From a bacterium (GTDB taxonomy: Bacteria > SAR324 > XYD2-FULL-50-16): DNA of 64,000 nt. Under the pieces are notes generated by a model that worked only from the letters and a program-made list of their open reading frames with translations, had not been told where the DNA came from and ran no database searches. Each line of letters opens with the position of its first letter. Position 1 is the stretch's first letter. A program made the position numbers and the translations under genes. Where the stretch lies: contig JAHJTV010000073.1 of assembly GCA_018829445.1 (NCBI GenBank), positions 186,001 through 250,000 on the forward strand, in the 5' to 3' direction. Shown here in pieces: positions 39,037 to 47,899 of the stretch.

Positions 39037-39724
39037 AAATATAAACAGCCACTACGGGCAGATACATGCATTAAAGGGAATATCACTGGAAGTTGAACAA
39101 GGCAGTATCTGTTGTTTAATTGGGGCGAATGGTGCGGGTAAGTCAACGACTCTCATGGCGATAAGTGGTATTCAACCGCTCACCTCCGGGAAAATTCTGT
39201 TTGAAGGTCAACCGATCAATAAACAGTCTCCGGACAAAATCGTACGGAACGGTATTATCCAGGTTCCGGAAGGACGGAGAATCTTCCCCTTTCTGACAGT
39301 TCAGGAAAACCTGATGATTGGTGCTTACAGCAATACAAATAAAATGGAAGTAACCCGCACTGCTGACAAATACTATGAGATTTTCCCGATTCTCAAAGAG
39401 CGTGCCGCACAGATGGGTGGTACACTGTCCGGAGGGGAACAGCAGATGCTGGCTATCGCCAGGGCATTGATGGGGTCGCCCCGTCTTCTTCTACTGGATG
39501 AACCCTCGTTAGGATTAGCCCCAATCATCGTTGAAAGTATCATGGGCATCATCAGGCAGATACGAGACGACGGTGTGACCATCCTGCTGGTTGAACAGAA
39601 TGCCCAGGCAGCCCTGGAATTGGCTGACTATGGTTATGTCGTTGAAACAGGTGAAGTGGTTCTGGAGGATGAAGGGAAAAAACTCTTAACGAACCCAAAG
39701 GTAAAAGAGGCCTACCTCGGTTAA
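39023..39724 (+). CDS. livF: HAAT ATPase LivF
   Basis: A 233-residue ATPase, partner of LivG. Walker A GANGAGKST, 'IIQVPEGRRIFPFLTV', signature LSGGEQQMLAIARA, Walker B LLLLDEPSLGLAP and 'VEQNAQAAL' are all standard. The ATG at 39023 follows GGAGGGAG and overlaps the livG end by 14 bases; a longer frame into livG is not needed. It closes the operon. Confidence 0.94.
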   Translation: MLKLENINSHYGQIHALKGISLEVEQGSICCLIGANGAGKSTTLMAISGIQPLTSGKILFEGQPINKQSPDKIVRNGIIQVPEGRRIFPFLTVQENLMIGAYSNTNKMEVTRTADKYYEIFPILKERAAQMGGTLSGGEQQMLAIARALMGSPRLLLLDEPSLGLAPIIVESIMGIIRQIRDDGVTILLVEQNAQAALELADYGYVVETGEVVLEDEGKKLLTNPKVKEAYLG

Positions 39725-39864
39725 GCTGCAATCTGTTCTGTTATCGGCTACCAAAACAATCTGAAAAAAAGCATACATTCATCCTTTCTTCTTTGAATGG
39801 AAGTCCTCTATAATGGGGGCTTTCATGGATACTCCCACTTGGTGGCTGCAATATCCGTCATGCC

Positions 39865-40866
39865 TTATGTGTCCATTATCTTCCGAGTTTCAGAAGGGAG
39901 TTCGTGAAACTGGTTTCGGTAATACTGGGCAAATCGACTGAGATGCCAGACGCCCCATTCGGCGGCAATATCACCTATCGATTTGCCTTGATTTTCCGGC
40001 GCTAACAGTGCTCTTCGGATTCCATTGAGCTTAATCGATCTTAGGTAGGCACTCGGGGATTGACCAATGCAATCCTTGAAACTGTATTCCAGTGTTCTCC
40101 TGCTGACGCCGGTTTGTTGGCATAGTCTGGTAATGGATATCTCCTCATCCTGATTATCCTGAATAAATTCGCAAGCACTTTTTACAATTTGAAACCTGCT
40201 GGAGATGCTGATCGATTTATCTTCGGTGGAAAGATGGATGGAATTAAACAGTTGGTCAGCAATCTGTTCGGCCATTGTCTGGCGAAAATTTCTAATACTC
40301 AAACTGTTTATTGCTTTCCCTGAATTGGTATTCAGGATGGTTTGGGCTTGAAAAAAAAACTGCCTGAGCGCTTGGGCACCTGTCTGGTTTGACTCCAGTA
40401 TCCCGAATCTTGGGATCAGAAACCCCTGCCTGAAACTGGGATAACATCCTTTCAAGATCGCCTCAAAAAATTCTTTCCCTATATTGACAACGGCACTGTA
40501 AGTGCCTGGCCCGGAAACCCCGGTGATGCTGGTTCCCGGGCCTGCATAAAATATGTGGTGAGCCAGGAAAGTCTGACCATTTATTTTGCAGTGACCCTTC
40601 CGATTCATGAGAAAAATCACAAGATAATGATCTTTGGGAACAGCTCCCGATTGATCCAACATCTGGTTTAAAACTTCAAAATATATTCCAAATTCAGCCC
40701 CCAAGCTTATGGTGGTAAACTGTCCCTGGAATTTACCGCAACTGAGTTGCTGATACTTTTGATCGTAACCAGTCAGACATTTGGATTGGAGATCGATATC
40801 ATCAAAATCCTGATAGAAAATCCCAAATCTCGTAGCAGCGGCATAATCCGCAATTACGGGTGTCAT
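39865..40866 (-). CDS. AraC-family transcriptional regulator
   Basis: A 333-residue regulator. The N-terminal ~220 residues form an AraC-binding-like domain (QFTTISLGAEFGIYFEVLNQ, the 'AGPGTSITG' turn). The C-terminal ~100 residues hold two helix-turn-helix motifs (ISITRLCQQTGVSRRTLEYSFKD and SIGDIAAEWGVWHLSRFAQYYR). AGGAG lies seven bases before the ATG. It is divergent from the TRAP/dehalogenase-like operon and is the likely regulator of that operon. The effector is unknown. Confidence 0.92.
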   Translation of the reverse strand: MTPVIADYAAATRFGIFYQDFDDIDLQSKCLTGYDQKYQQLSCGKFQGQFTTISLGAEFGIYFEVLNQMLDQSGAVPKDHYLVIFLMNRKGHCKINGQTFLAHHIFYAGPGTSITGVSGPGTYSAVVNIGKEFFEAILKGCYPSFRQGFLIPRFGILESNQTGAQALRQFFFQAQTILNTNSGKAINSLSIRNFRQTMAEQIADQLFNSIHLSTEDKSISISSRFQIVKSACEFIQDNQDEEISITRLCQQTGVSRRTLEYSFKDCIGQSPSAYLRSIKLNGIRRALLAPENQGKSIGDIAAEWGVWHLSRFAQYYRNQFHELPSETRKIMDT

Positions 40867-41175
40867 AAGGATCTCCTTACTAAAAGTAGGTTGGATATTA
40901 TCGGTTTGCGTAAAATGGATAACGTCGGAATCCTATCCTATGATAAAGATTGTTCGTGCTTAAGTAGTCAAGCACAGATGCTGCGCCGTTGTCAATTAGT
41001 CAGGGCTTTTAAGGTACTGTGATACCATTTTACTTATGAAACATTGATTGATTAAAACAGAAAAAGGCTTGCTGTTTTTTCCGGTGCAGAACGATATCTT
41101 GAGAATAGTCCATCAAATTCTAAAGCTTCCCGGGTGTTTGCTTCAGGGAAGCGTTATCTTCAGAAGGGAGGAGTG
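40867..41175. other. Divergent region between AraC gene and TRAP operon
   Basis: About 310 bases shared by the two divergent transcription units. It contains the GTGCTT/AAGCAC inverted repeat at 40956-40975. No clear promoter boxes were found. A short plus-strand frame here is an antisense shadow of the AraC gene's 5' end. Confidence 0.45.
40956..40975. promoter_or_regulatory. GTGCTT-N8-AAGCAC inverted repeat, candidate operator
   Basis: Six-base perfect arms with an eight-base spacer, about 90 bases upstream of the AraC gene and 200 upstream of dctP. Position and symmetry suit a regulator site controlling one or both units. Many AraC proteins prefer direct repeats, so it may belong to another regulator. 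Confidence 0.35.
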
Positions 41176-42204
41176 ATGAACAAATCAATTTTAAAATCGG
41201 GAAAAATTGTTGGGTTTTACATAGCAGTCTTCTTGATCTGTTTTGGGGAGGCTTCTCTTGCTGAAACGGTTCATTTAAAACTGGCCCATTTTGTGCCAAC
41301 TATGCATGTTCAGCATCGTGAAGCGTTTGTGCCCTTTGTGGAAAATGTCGAAAAGCTTTCCAACGGTGATGTGCAGATAAAAATCTACCCGGGTGCTCAG
41401 TTGGGGAACCCGAAGAATATGGTTAATAATATCAAAAAAGGCATCACTGATATTGGATTTGTAATCCCTTCATACGTTCCAGGAATATTCAAGCGAAGCG
41501 GTGTGTTTGAGATGCCTTTTGTTTTTGATGATCCCGAGCACGTAACACGGGCCATGTATGATCTTTTTGATAAATATTTTGCTGAAGATTATGAAGATTT
41601 TAAAGTACTGTGGTTTTTCTCCAGCCCTTTAAGTCAGGTTCATACTGTTAAAAGTCCGATCAAGACCATTGCCGATTTTGCCGGTATGCCCATTCGAGCC
41701 GGCGGTGCAACCGAAACCACAGCTTTCAGGTTATTGGGAGCTAACACGGTTGGGATGGATATCAAGGAGATGTCTATTTCTCTGCAGAAAGGGGTGGTGG
41801 ATGGTGTAATTACTCCCTACGCAGCGCTGAAAAGTCATAAAATCTTTGATACGGTCAAGCATATTACCGAGGTCAATTTTAGCGGAACCTTGATGGTGAT
41901 TTTGATGAACAAGAGTAAATGGAATCAGCTGCCTACATCTGCAAAAACTGTCATTGATCAGGCCGCAGGACAACAGATGGGGTTAACCGCATCCAGGGCA
42001 TTTCTGAACGAAGACATCGAAAACAAAGAGGCTGCCCAGAAAGCAGGGATTCAAATTCATAAGCTGACACCTGCTGAGATGAGCCAGATCAGGGGCAAAA
42101 TGAGTGGGATCTATTCAGGATGGGTAAACAGCGCCAATGACAAAGGCTTGCCCGGACAGGAGATTATGGATGCTTTCCTGGCTTCTGCTGATAAGAATCG
42201 ATAA
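41176..42204 (+). CDS. dctP: TRAP transporter substrate-binding protein (DctP)
   Basis: A 342-residue periplasmic binding protein for the TRAP importer. The ATG has GGGAGGAG upstream, and the signal peptide ends near ASLAET. It shows 'KLAHFVPTMHVQHREAFVPFVENVEKLSNG' (in parts), 'IYPGAQLGNPKNMV' and the 'GMPIRAGGATET' motif, where Arg174 corresponds to the arginine that binds a substrate carboxylate in DctP proteins. The ligand is therefore probably an organic acid. The last gene of the operon suggests it could be halogenated. Confidence 0.93.
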   Translation: MNKSILKSGKIVGFYIAVFLICFGEASLAETVHLKLAHFVPTMHVQHREAFVPFVENVEKLSNGDVQIKIYPGAQLGNPKNMVNNIKKGITDIGFVIPSYVPGIFKRSGVFEMPFVFDDPEHVTRAMYDLFDKYFAEDYEDFKVLWFFSSPLSQVHTVKSPIKTIADFAGMPIRAGGATETTAFRLLGANTVGMDIKEMSISLQKGVVDGVITPYAALKSHKIFDTVKHITEVNFSGTLMVILMNKSKWNQLPTSAKTVIDQAAGQQMGLTASRAFLNEDIENKEAAQKAGIQIHKLTPAEMSQIRGKMSGIYSGWVNSANDKGLPGQEIMDAFLASADKNR

Positions 42205-42219
42205 CCCGTACAAAAAATA

Positions 42220-42253
42220 AGGAAACCTCTCCTGACAGGAAGTTTGGTTTCCT
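42220..42253 (+). promoter_or_regulatory. Intercistronic stem-loop between dctP and dctQ
   Basis: AGGAAACC and GGTTTCCT pair over 8 bp with an 18-base loop, right after dctP and with no T-run after it. It probably protects the dctP message or reduces downstream expression, as is common behind binding-protein genes. Confidence 0.5.
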
Positions 42254-42273
42254 CTGCATTCCAAGGAATTACA

Positions 42274-42777
42274 ATGTTAAGGAATTTTACCGGAATTTTA
42301 CTGACTGTAGTGCGACCGCTTTCATCATATCTGGATAAAGCCTCCTGGTTGGTGCTTTTTTTGATGATGTTTTATACCGTAATAGATGTCCTGGCGTTAA
42401 AGGTAGCCGGTTATTCGCTATTGGGAACGGTGGAAATGACAGCATTAATGATGGTCATCTGTGTATTTTTCTCCTTTGCCCAAACAGGGTTGGAGGATGG
42501 GCATATCAGGGTGGATTTTGTCTACAACAGGATGGGGGAACGGGCTCAGACAATCTGTGATTTTATTACACAGGCACTCTGCACGCTTCTATTTGGTTTC
42601 ATCGGCTGGTCATCGATTTTGAATGGGCTGGAAAAATATGAATCCAGTGAAATCAGTATGGATCTGTTGTTACCTCTATACCCATTTGCATTCGTTGCCT
42701 CTGTCGGCTGTTGCCTGATTGCGGTAATCCTGTTCATTAAAACGTTGCTTGTTTTAGACAAGGTAATTAATTTATGA
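42274..42777 (+). CDS. dctQ: TRAP transporter small membrane subunit (DctQ)
   Basis: A 167-residue protein with four hydrophobic segments, as is normal for DctQ. The 'LLGTVEMTALMMVICVFFSFA' and 'DGHIRVDFVYNRM' segments are characteristic of the family. I use the ATG with AAGGAATT upstream instead of a TTG ten codons earlier. It overlaps dctM by four bases (ATGA). Confidence 0.9.
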   Translation: MLRNFTGILLTVVRPLSSYLDKASWLVLFLMMFYTVIDVLALKVAGYSLLGTVEMTALMMVICVFFSFAQTGLEDGHIRVDFVYNRMGERAQTICDFITQALCTLLFGFIGWSSILNGLEKYESSEISMDLLLPLYPFAFVASVGCCLIAVILFIKTLLVLDKVINL

Positions 42778-44093
42778 GTCCCATTACGATTGGAGTTATA
42801 GGCATATTGATATTGTTCGTGTTGCTGGCTTTGCGGATGCAAATCGGTTTTGCCATGGCACTAGTTGGTTTCGCCGGCTTTATCATATTAAGCGACTTTA
42901 GATCGGCATTCGGTTTAATCGGAGCAGAGCCGTTTGATTCCAGTAACACCTACCTGCTCAGTGTTATCCCCTTGTTCATTTTAATGGGCCAGTTTGCGAC
43001 ACACTCCAATATGGGGCGTGATGTATACAGGATGGCATACCGCTGGCTGGGCTTTTTACCTGGCGGCTTAGCCATGGCAACTGTTGGAGCCTGTGCCTGC
43101 TTTGCCGCTATTTCCGGATCATCCCTGGCAACAGTGGCAACATTCGGTATGGTTGCATTGCCGGAGATGAAAGAGTTTAAATACTCTGATGCCCTGGCAA
43201 CAGGTTGCATCGCTGCAGGGGGAACCTTGGGAATTCTGATTCCTCCCAGTACGGTTCTGATCATATACGGGATTCTGACTGAACAGGGAATAGGGAATCT
43301 GTTTATTGCCGGCATCATTCCCGGTATCCTGCTCAGCTTTCTGTTTATCCTGACCATTTATATCATGTGTTCCATAAAACCGTCTTTGGGAGCTAAAGGT
43401 CCTAAATTCACCCTGGGAGAAAAACTGGCATCGCTCAAGGATACCTGGAGTATTATCTCGCTTTTCATTCTTGTGATGGGAGGCCTATATACCGGGTGGT
43501 TTACGCCAACAGCAGCTGCCGGTGTGGGCGCCTTTGGGGCATTTGTCATTATGATCATCAAGGGACGATTGTCCAAAGAAGCTACAATGGCGTCCTTAAA
43601 AGATACCTGCAAGACAACAGCCATGATATTTGGAATTATCATTGGTGCCAATATTTTCCAGTATTTTATGACTATCAGCCAGTTACCGGATTACCTGGCA
43701 ACGGCAGTCACCGAAATGACCGTCGGCAGGCATATTATTATGTCACTAATCATCCTGTTATTTATTGTATTAGGGTGCTTTATGGAAGGCCTCTCCATCA
43801 TGTTTCTGGCTGTGCCTATTGTGTTTCCCATCGTGACGGGAATGGGGTATGACCCTATCTGGTTTGGGATTATTATCACTCTGGTGATGGAAATGAGTTT
43901 GATTACCCCGCCTGTAGGTGTCAATGTCTTTGTCCTCAGCGGCGTGGCAAAAGATGTTCCCATGGAAACCATTTTCAAAGGGGTACTTCCCTTCTGGTTT
44001 GCCATGCTTGCTTGTATCATAATATTAATGATTTTTCCTGAGCTGGTTCTGTTTCTGCCAGGAACCATGGGGTATAGCCCCGTTGGATTTTAG
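42774..44093 (+). CDS. dctM: TRAP transporter large membrane subunit (DctM)
   Basis: A 439-residue membrane protein with about twelve hydrophobic segments. The motifs 'GGLAMATVGACACFAAISGSS', 'GCIAAGGTLGILIPPSTVLI' and 'ITPPVGVNVFVLSGV' (in parts) are DctM signatures. It is the sodium- or proton-coupled translocator. The next gene starts two bases after its stop, so the dehalogenase-like gene is cotranscribed. Confidence 0.95.
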   Translation: MSPITIGVIGILILFVLLALRMQIGFAMALVGFAGFIILSDFRSAFGLIGAEPFDSSNTYLLSVIPLFILMGQFATHSNMGRDVYRMAYRWLGFLPGGLAMATVGACACFAAISGSSLATVATFGMVALPEMKEFKYSDALATGCIAAGGTLGILIPPSTVLIIYGILTEQGIGNLFIAGIIPGILLSFLFILTIYIMCSIKPSLGAKGPKFTLGEKLASLKDTWSIISLFILVMGGLYTGWFTPTAAAGVGAFGAFVIMIIKGRLSKEATMASLKDTCKTTAMIFGIIIGANIFQYFMTISQLPDYLATAVTEMTVGRHIIMSLIILLFIVLGCFMEGLSIMFLAVPIVFPIVTGMGYDPIWFGIIITLVMEMSLITPPVGVNVFVLSGVAKDVPMETIFKGVLPFWFAMLACIIILMIFPELVLFLPGTMGYSPVGF

Positions 44094-44095
44094 TT

Positions 44096-45544
44096 ATGGA
44101 AAATACGATGTTGTTCTGGTTTTTGATTGTGTCCGATCTGGTTTTCCTGGGGATGGCCCTGGTGTTGTTTAAAGAATCACTCCACGAACAGGAAGCACGG
44201 GCGACACGAATTGGGGCTTTTGCTTCACTGGCAGCGATTATGCTGCTGGCAATAATCATATGGTTTCCTTCTGTTCGTTTGCTGCTGGGGGGAGTGTTTG
44301 CGTCGGCAGCCATATTTGGACTGGCGTTCTGTATTCCGGGCCCCCAAAACCGGAAAGCCTTGAAGGGCTCCATGGGTTATCAGGTTGGTGAGGTAACACG
44401 TCTTGATGAAAGTTATAGCGTGTTTGTAAGAACCAGGGGGTTGCGAGAGGGATCGGAACAATATAAAACCTTCTACGAAACCAATCCTGAGCTGGAGGAG
44501 AGAGATAAAATCCGGCGTAAAAAGGGGCTGCTGGGAAAACTGGGAAATGTGGACAATGGCTATCAACCCAATGTGGCCATGGTACATGCCTCGTTCGATA
44601 TGCCTGAATTTTTGGGACAACAGGCAAAGGCCGATCCTTATGAGAATACTCCACCGGCACAACTGACACCCGAGAAAGCATCCGCCATCGTCAAGAATTA
44701 CGTCAAGCACCTGGGTGCCCCCCTGGTTGGGATTTGTGAGGTGAATCCGGCCTGGATCTATTCCAGACGAGGTGAGATTCACTATGAGAACTGGGAGGAA
44801 TGGGGAAGTGAGATCAAAGATCTGCCTAAGTACGCCGTGGTGTTTCTCCTGGAAATGGAACGTGACCATGTTATCTCCGCACCTCATACTCCGTCTGTGG
44901 CAGAGAGTGCCGCCAATTATGCCAAGGGGGCTTACGTCTCTACTCTTCTGGCGCGCTGGTTTTCTCATATGGGATATCGGGGGGTTGCTGAACATTCGAG
45001 AAATTATGACATTATCTTACCACCTTTGGCTGTAGATGCCGGTTTGGGCGAGATAGGACGTCAGGGATATCTGATTGGTCCGAAATTCGGGGCCCGTGTT
45101 CGGGTGTTTGCGACGTTAACCGATATGCCGCTGGTACCTGATAAACCAATTTCTCTTGGAGTTGAGGAGTTTTGCGAGAAATGCAAAAAATGCGCTGATT
45201 CCTGTCCATCAAGGTCGATTCCCACCGGGGCTAAAACAGTCTGTCGTGGGATTGAAAAATGGAAGCTGGATGAGGACTCCTGTTTTGACTATTGGGCGCG
45301 GGTGGGAACCGACTGTTCCATCTGCATGGCGATCTGCCCTTATAGTCGACCCAACTCCTGCTTTCATAGGTTCATACGCTGGTTTGTTGCCAATTCTCCC
45401 CTGGCAAAACTGCTCTTTCCCCATATTGATAATTTTATCTATGGCAAGCGCTGGAAAGCACGCAAAGTTCCGGACTGGCTCTCCTATCCCAAACGATCGG
45501 AGTCCGAAGATTATCCCACCTCTCTGGATGACCGGAAATACTGA
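44096..45544 (+). CDS. Membrane-anchored reductive dehalogenase-like corrinoid/iron-sulfur protein
   Basis: A 482-residue protein. It has no Tat signal; instead three hydrophobic segments lie at about 4-24, 39-57 and 60-80. The soluble part carries the RdhA core: 'HYENWEEWGSEI', 'YDIILPPLAVDAGLGEIGRQ' and 'GPKFGARVRVFATLTDMPL', matching the corrinoid and substrate region of reductive dehalogenases. Two cluster motifs follow: Cys360-X2-Cys363-X2-Cys366-X3-Cys370-Pro, and Cys396-X10-Cys407-X2-Cys410-X3-Cys414-Pro. With an odd number of N-terminal membrane helices, topology decides whether the active site is cytoplasmic. No RdhB anchor gene is present. Its place directly after dctPQM suggests that the imported acid is its substrate. 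An epoxyqueuosine-reductase relative is a less likely alternative. Confidence 0.85.
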   Translation: MENTMLFWFLIVSDLVFLGMALVLFKESLHEQEARATRIGAFASLAAIMLLAIIIWFPSVRLLLGGVFASAAIFGLAFCIPGPQNRKALKGSMGYQVGEVTRLDESYSVFVRTRGLREGSEQYKTFYETNPELEERDKIRRKKGLLGKLGNVDNGYQPNVAMVHASFDMPEFLGQQAKADPYENTPPAQLTPEKASAIVKNYVKHLGAPLVGICEVNPAWIYSRRGEIHYENWEEWGSEIKDLPKYAVVFLLEMERDHVISAPHTPSVAESAANYAKGAYVSTLLARWFSHMGYRGVAEHSRNYDIILPPLAVDAGLGEIGRQGYLIGPKFGARVRVFATLTDMPLVPDKPISLGVEEFCEKCKKCADSCPSRSIPTGAKTVCRGIEKWKLDEDSCFDYWARVGTDCSICMAICPYSRPNSCFHRFIRWFVANSPLAKLLFPHIDNFIYGKRWKARKVPDWLSYPKRSESEDYPTSLDDRKY

Positions 45545-45551
45545 TCATCAA

Positions 45552-45600
45552 TTCAAGGGTGTTCTGGCAACATGGTTTTCTTGTCGGTTGCACCCCTGAA
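45552..45600 (+). terminator. Inverted repeat after the dehalogenase-like gene
   Basis: TTCAAGGGTG and CACCCCTGAA pair with one mismatch around a loop that itself contains CAAC/GTTG. It starts 8 bases after the stop codon. There is no T-run, so the call is weak. Confidence 0.4.
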
Positions 45601-45843
45601 GAGAGGATATCTAATCCGGCACCCGTTGTGTTCAAAAACTCCCCATCCAGATCGTAATGTCGGTTGATCCGGTAAAATCCAACATAAAACTCGATGGTGA
45701 ACCCATGGCGGTATTTTATCAAATAACCATTGGAGTGTTGATCATCCTGTGTAATTGTAGAATCTCAACTTGACTTCGAAAAACCGATTTCTTATGATCA
45801 CCTCTCACCTCGATTTTATATCAAAGGTGCAAACTCAAATCCT

Positions 45844-45875
45844 GCAATATTATTAGCATATCAAAATAATACTGC
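45844..45875. promoter_or_regulatory. Imperfect palindrome upstream of modCAB, ModE/TunR-like operator candidate
   Basis: GCA-A-TATTATT, ten bases, AATAATA-C-TGC: 11-base arms with one mismatch. Oxyanion regulators of the ModE group bind AT-rich palindromes with a short spacer, although this spacer is longer than in the enteric site. It lies about 135 bases before the likely modC start. Confidence 0.4.
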
Positions 45876-46010
45876 TCCCGTCTGTTTGCTGCGTATTCCG
45901 GAAGAATGATAGCTTAAAAAATACAAGGCAAGCAGAAGAGAACAGTTTTTGCAGAAAGAAAAACCCATGAATCACCTGTGTCTCAATCGGATGAAAATGT
46001 CCCTTGTTTG

Positions 46011-47114
46011 ATGATCAAATTAAACGTTACCAAGTTATTAAAGAACGTCAGCCTGAAATTCACATTCTCGGGTGCCTCAAATCGAATTGTAGTTTTCGGT
46101 CCCTCGGGCAGTGGAAAAACCCTGTTACTCAAGATGATTGCCGGTTTTTTTGATCCGGAGCAGGGAGAAATTTCAGTTGATGATCATCTGCTATTCAGCA
46201 AAGTCAAAAACGTAAGTGTTCCTATTTACCGGCGGAATATCGGATACCTCCCCCAGGAGTATACTCTTTTTCCCAACATGAGTGTCAGGGAAAACATTCT
46301 CTATGGGTTAAAAACGCGCAAGCTATCAATCGACCAGAAAAAGTTTGAAACCCTGGTTGATCGATTGGATATCGCGTCTAAACTGGACATCTATCCCGAT
46401 ATCCTTTCCGGCGGCCAGAAACAGCGTGCTGCCCTGGCCAGGGCACTTCTGGTGAATCCCAGAACTCTGCTGCTGGATGAACCTTTCAGCGCCCTTGACA
46501 GTTCCATAAGAGAATCTCTAAGGGATCTGGTAATTGATATTGCGGATGAGATGAACATTGTTACCCTGTTTGTGACTCACGATCTGGAGGAGGCATTCAT
46601 TTTCGGGAAAGAGATCGTGCTGGTTAACAAAGGCAGAGTGATAGAGTTCGGTCAGAGTAATACGGTTTTTTATGGCCCGGAAAATGTAGAGACAGCCTCT
46701 TTGATGGGTTTTGTAAATATCTGGCCTGTCAGTCATCTACCAGGGAAGAGGGTGAAAACGGATCACGGGATCATTTTTTCATACAAAGGAGATTTTTCAA
46801 AAGACAAGGACTTCCTTTGTATCAGACCTGAGAATATTATGTTTTTAAGGGAGGATAAACCTTATAAAGCCAATATTAAGGAGAATATCGTTTCAGGAGT
46901 GATCAGCAGTATCCATCATCGCGGTCGCTACATAAATGTGGAACTGGTGACTCCTGAAGGGATGATTTTCAGCATCAATGTTCCCGAACATGCCTTTAGC
47001 CGATTAAAACTGGAAAGAAACAAGTTGTACCAGGTTTCTTTAAAAGAGGAATCGATAGTGCTCTGTAAAAGAAAACAAAACCCGGAGATCAGGCAGGATC
47101 CTAAAATTCCATGA
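46011..47114 (+). CDS. modC: Molybdate/tungstate-type ABC ATPase (ModC-like)
   Basis: An ATPase of about 367 residues. Walker A GPSGSGKTLL, Q-loop YLPQEYTLFPNMSV, signature LSGGQKQRAALARA, Walker B LLLDEPFSALD and H-loop VTHDLEEA are complete. The C-terminal ~130 residues (LCIRPENIMFLRED and on) form a regulatory oxyanion/MOP-like part. I start at the ATG that gives the usual MIKLNVTKLL opening; a GTG eleven codons earlier is possible, and neither has a strong ribosome site. Unusually the order is C-A-B. Molybdenum or tungsten would serve pterin enzymes, for example aldehyde oxidoreductases working with iorAB products (inference). Confidence 0.85.
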   Translation: MIKLNVTKLLKNVSLKFTFSGASNRIVVFGPSGSGKTLLLKMIAGFFDPEQGEISVDDHLLFSKVKNVSVPIYRRNIGYLPQEYTLFPNMSVRENILYGLKTRKLSIDQKKFETLVDRLDIASKLDIYPDILSGGQKQRAALARALLVNPRTLLLDEPFSALDSSIRESLRDLVIDIADEMNIVTLFVTHDLEEAFIFGKEIVLVNKGRVIEFGQSNTVFYGPENVETASLMGFVNIWPVSHLPGKRVKTDHGIIFSYKGDFSKDKDFLCIRPENIMFLREDKPYKANIKENIVSGVISSIHHRGRYINVELVTPEGMIFSINVPEHAFSRLKLERNKLYQVSLKEESIVLCKRKQNPEIRQDPKIP

Positions 47115-47129
47115 AAGGAGTATTGTGTA

Positions 47130-47885
47130 ATGAAAAAATTAATACCACTAATTCTCATTTTAGGATTCATCGGAAGTGGTCTTAACCTGCAAGCTTGTGA
47201 ATTATACTGGTATCTGGCCGCTTCCATGTCAAAACCGGGGAAAGAGATTGTCAAGAAGTGGAACCAACAACCCGGAATGTGTCATTTATACCTTATTTTG
47301 GGTGGTTCCGGGCAAATACTGAGTCAATTATATATGGCGAAGAAGGGAGACCTTTATACGCCTGCTTCCGAGGGATTTCTGGAAAAGGCGAAAGATCTGA
47401 AAATAGTCAAACACCAACAACTGCTGTTGAGGCAAACGCCTGTTTTTGGACTGTCCAAATCGGGAGAAAAACAGATCAAATCATTTTCCGATCTGACCAA
47501 ACAGGGGATTAAGATCGCACTGGGAAATCCAAAAACCATGGCGCTGGGGAAAACCTATCTTGGGATAGAGAAGCAGATGGATGCTCAGACCCGGGAAAAA
47601 ATTCGATTCAACACTTTGTTGGAGGCAATCAACATCAGTCAGGTTGTCAACTATCTGCTGACAAACGCTGTTGATGCAGGCATTGTTTTTGATACAACGG
47701 CAACTGCCAGCGGAATCAGCTATATTGAGATTCCTCCACAAATAAATGCCGGCAATAAGGCGTATATGGTCACGCTTTCTTTTTCCACGCGGACTGAAGA
47801 GGTGAAGGATCTCATCCGTTTTATCTATGGGCAAAAAAGCATCTTCAAGCAATATGGATTTAGTTTAAGTTCTCCCGTGGATTAA
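47130..47885 (+). CDS. modA: Molybdate-type binding protein (ModA-like)
   Basis: A 251-residue secreted binding protein with a signal peptide ending near NLQACE. The mature start 'LYWYLAASMSKPGKEIVKKW' and 'LILGGSGQILSQLYMAKKGD' match ModA, in which the AAASM/S-type and GxSG loops bind the oxyanion. 'KIALGNPKTMALGKTYLG' and 'AVDAGIVFDTTA' fit the later lobe. AAGGAG is upstream and it lies 15 bases after modC. Molybdate versus tungstate cannot be told. Confidence 0.85.
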   Translation: MKKLIPLILILGFIGSGLNLQACELYWYLAASMSKPGKEIVKKWNQQPGMCHLYLILGGSGQILSQLYMAKKGDLYTPASEGFLEKAKDLKIVKHQQLLLRQTPVFGLSKSGEKQIKSFSDLTKQGIKIALGNPKTMALGKTYLGIEKQMDAQTREKIRFNTLLEAINISQVVNYLLTNAVDAGIVFDTTATASGISYIEIPPQINAGNKAYMVTLSFSTRTEEVKDLIRFIYGQKSIFKQYGFSLSSPVD

Positions 47886-47899
47886 AAGGCACTGAATCG

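Larger units (their letters stand above)
45545..46010. other. Intergenic region before the molybdate-type transporter
   Basis: About 465 bases. The left end holds an imperfect inverted repeat (TTCAAGGGTG / CACCCCTGAA, 45552-45600) that could terminate the TRAP operon. The middle holds an operator-like palindrome at 45844-45875. A GTG-started extension of modC begins at 45978 but has no ribosome site. No separate gene is supported. Confidence 0.5.

Noticed and set aside
42950-43357. Minus-strand frame of 135 codons
   Set aside because: Antisense shadow of dctM, a common artefact over membrane-protein genes.
44225-44995. Long minus-strand frame of 256 codons
   Set aside because: It lies wholly antisense to the reductive dehalogenase-like gene, whose motifs are unmistakable.
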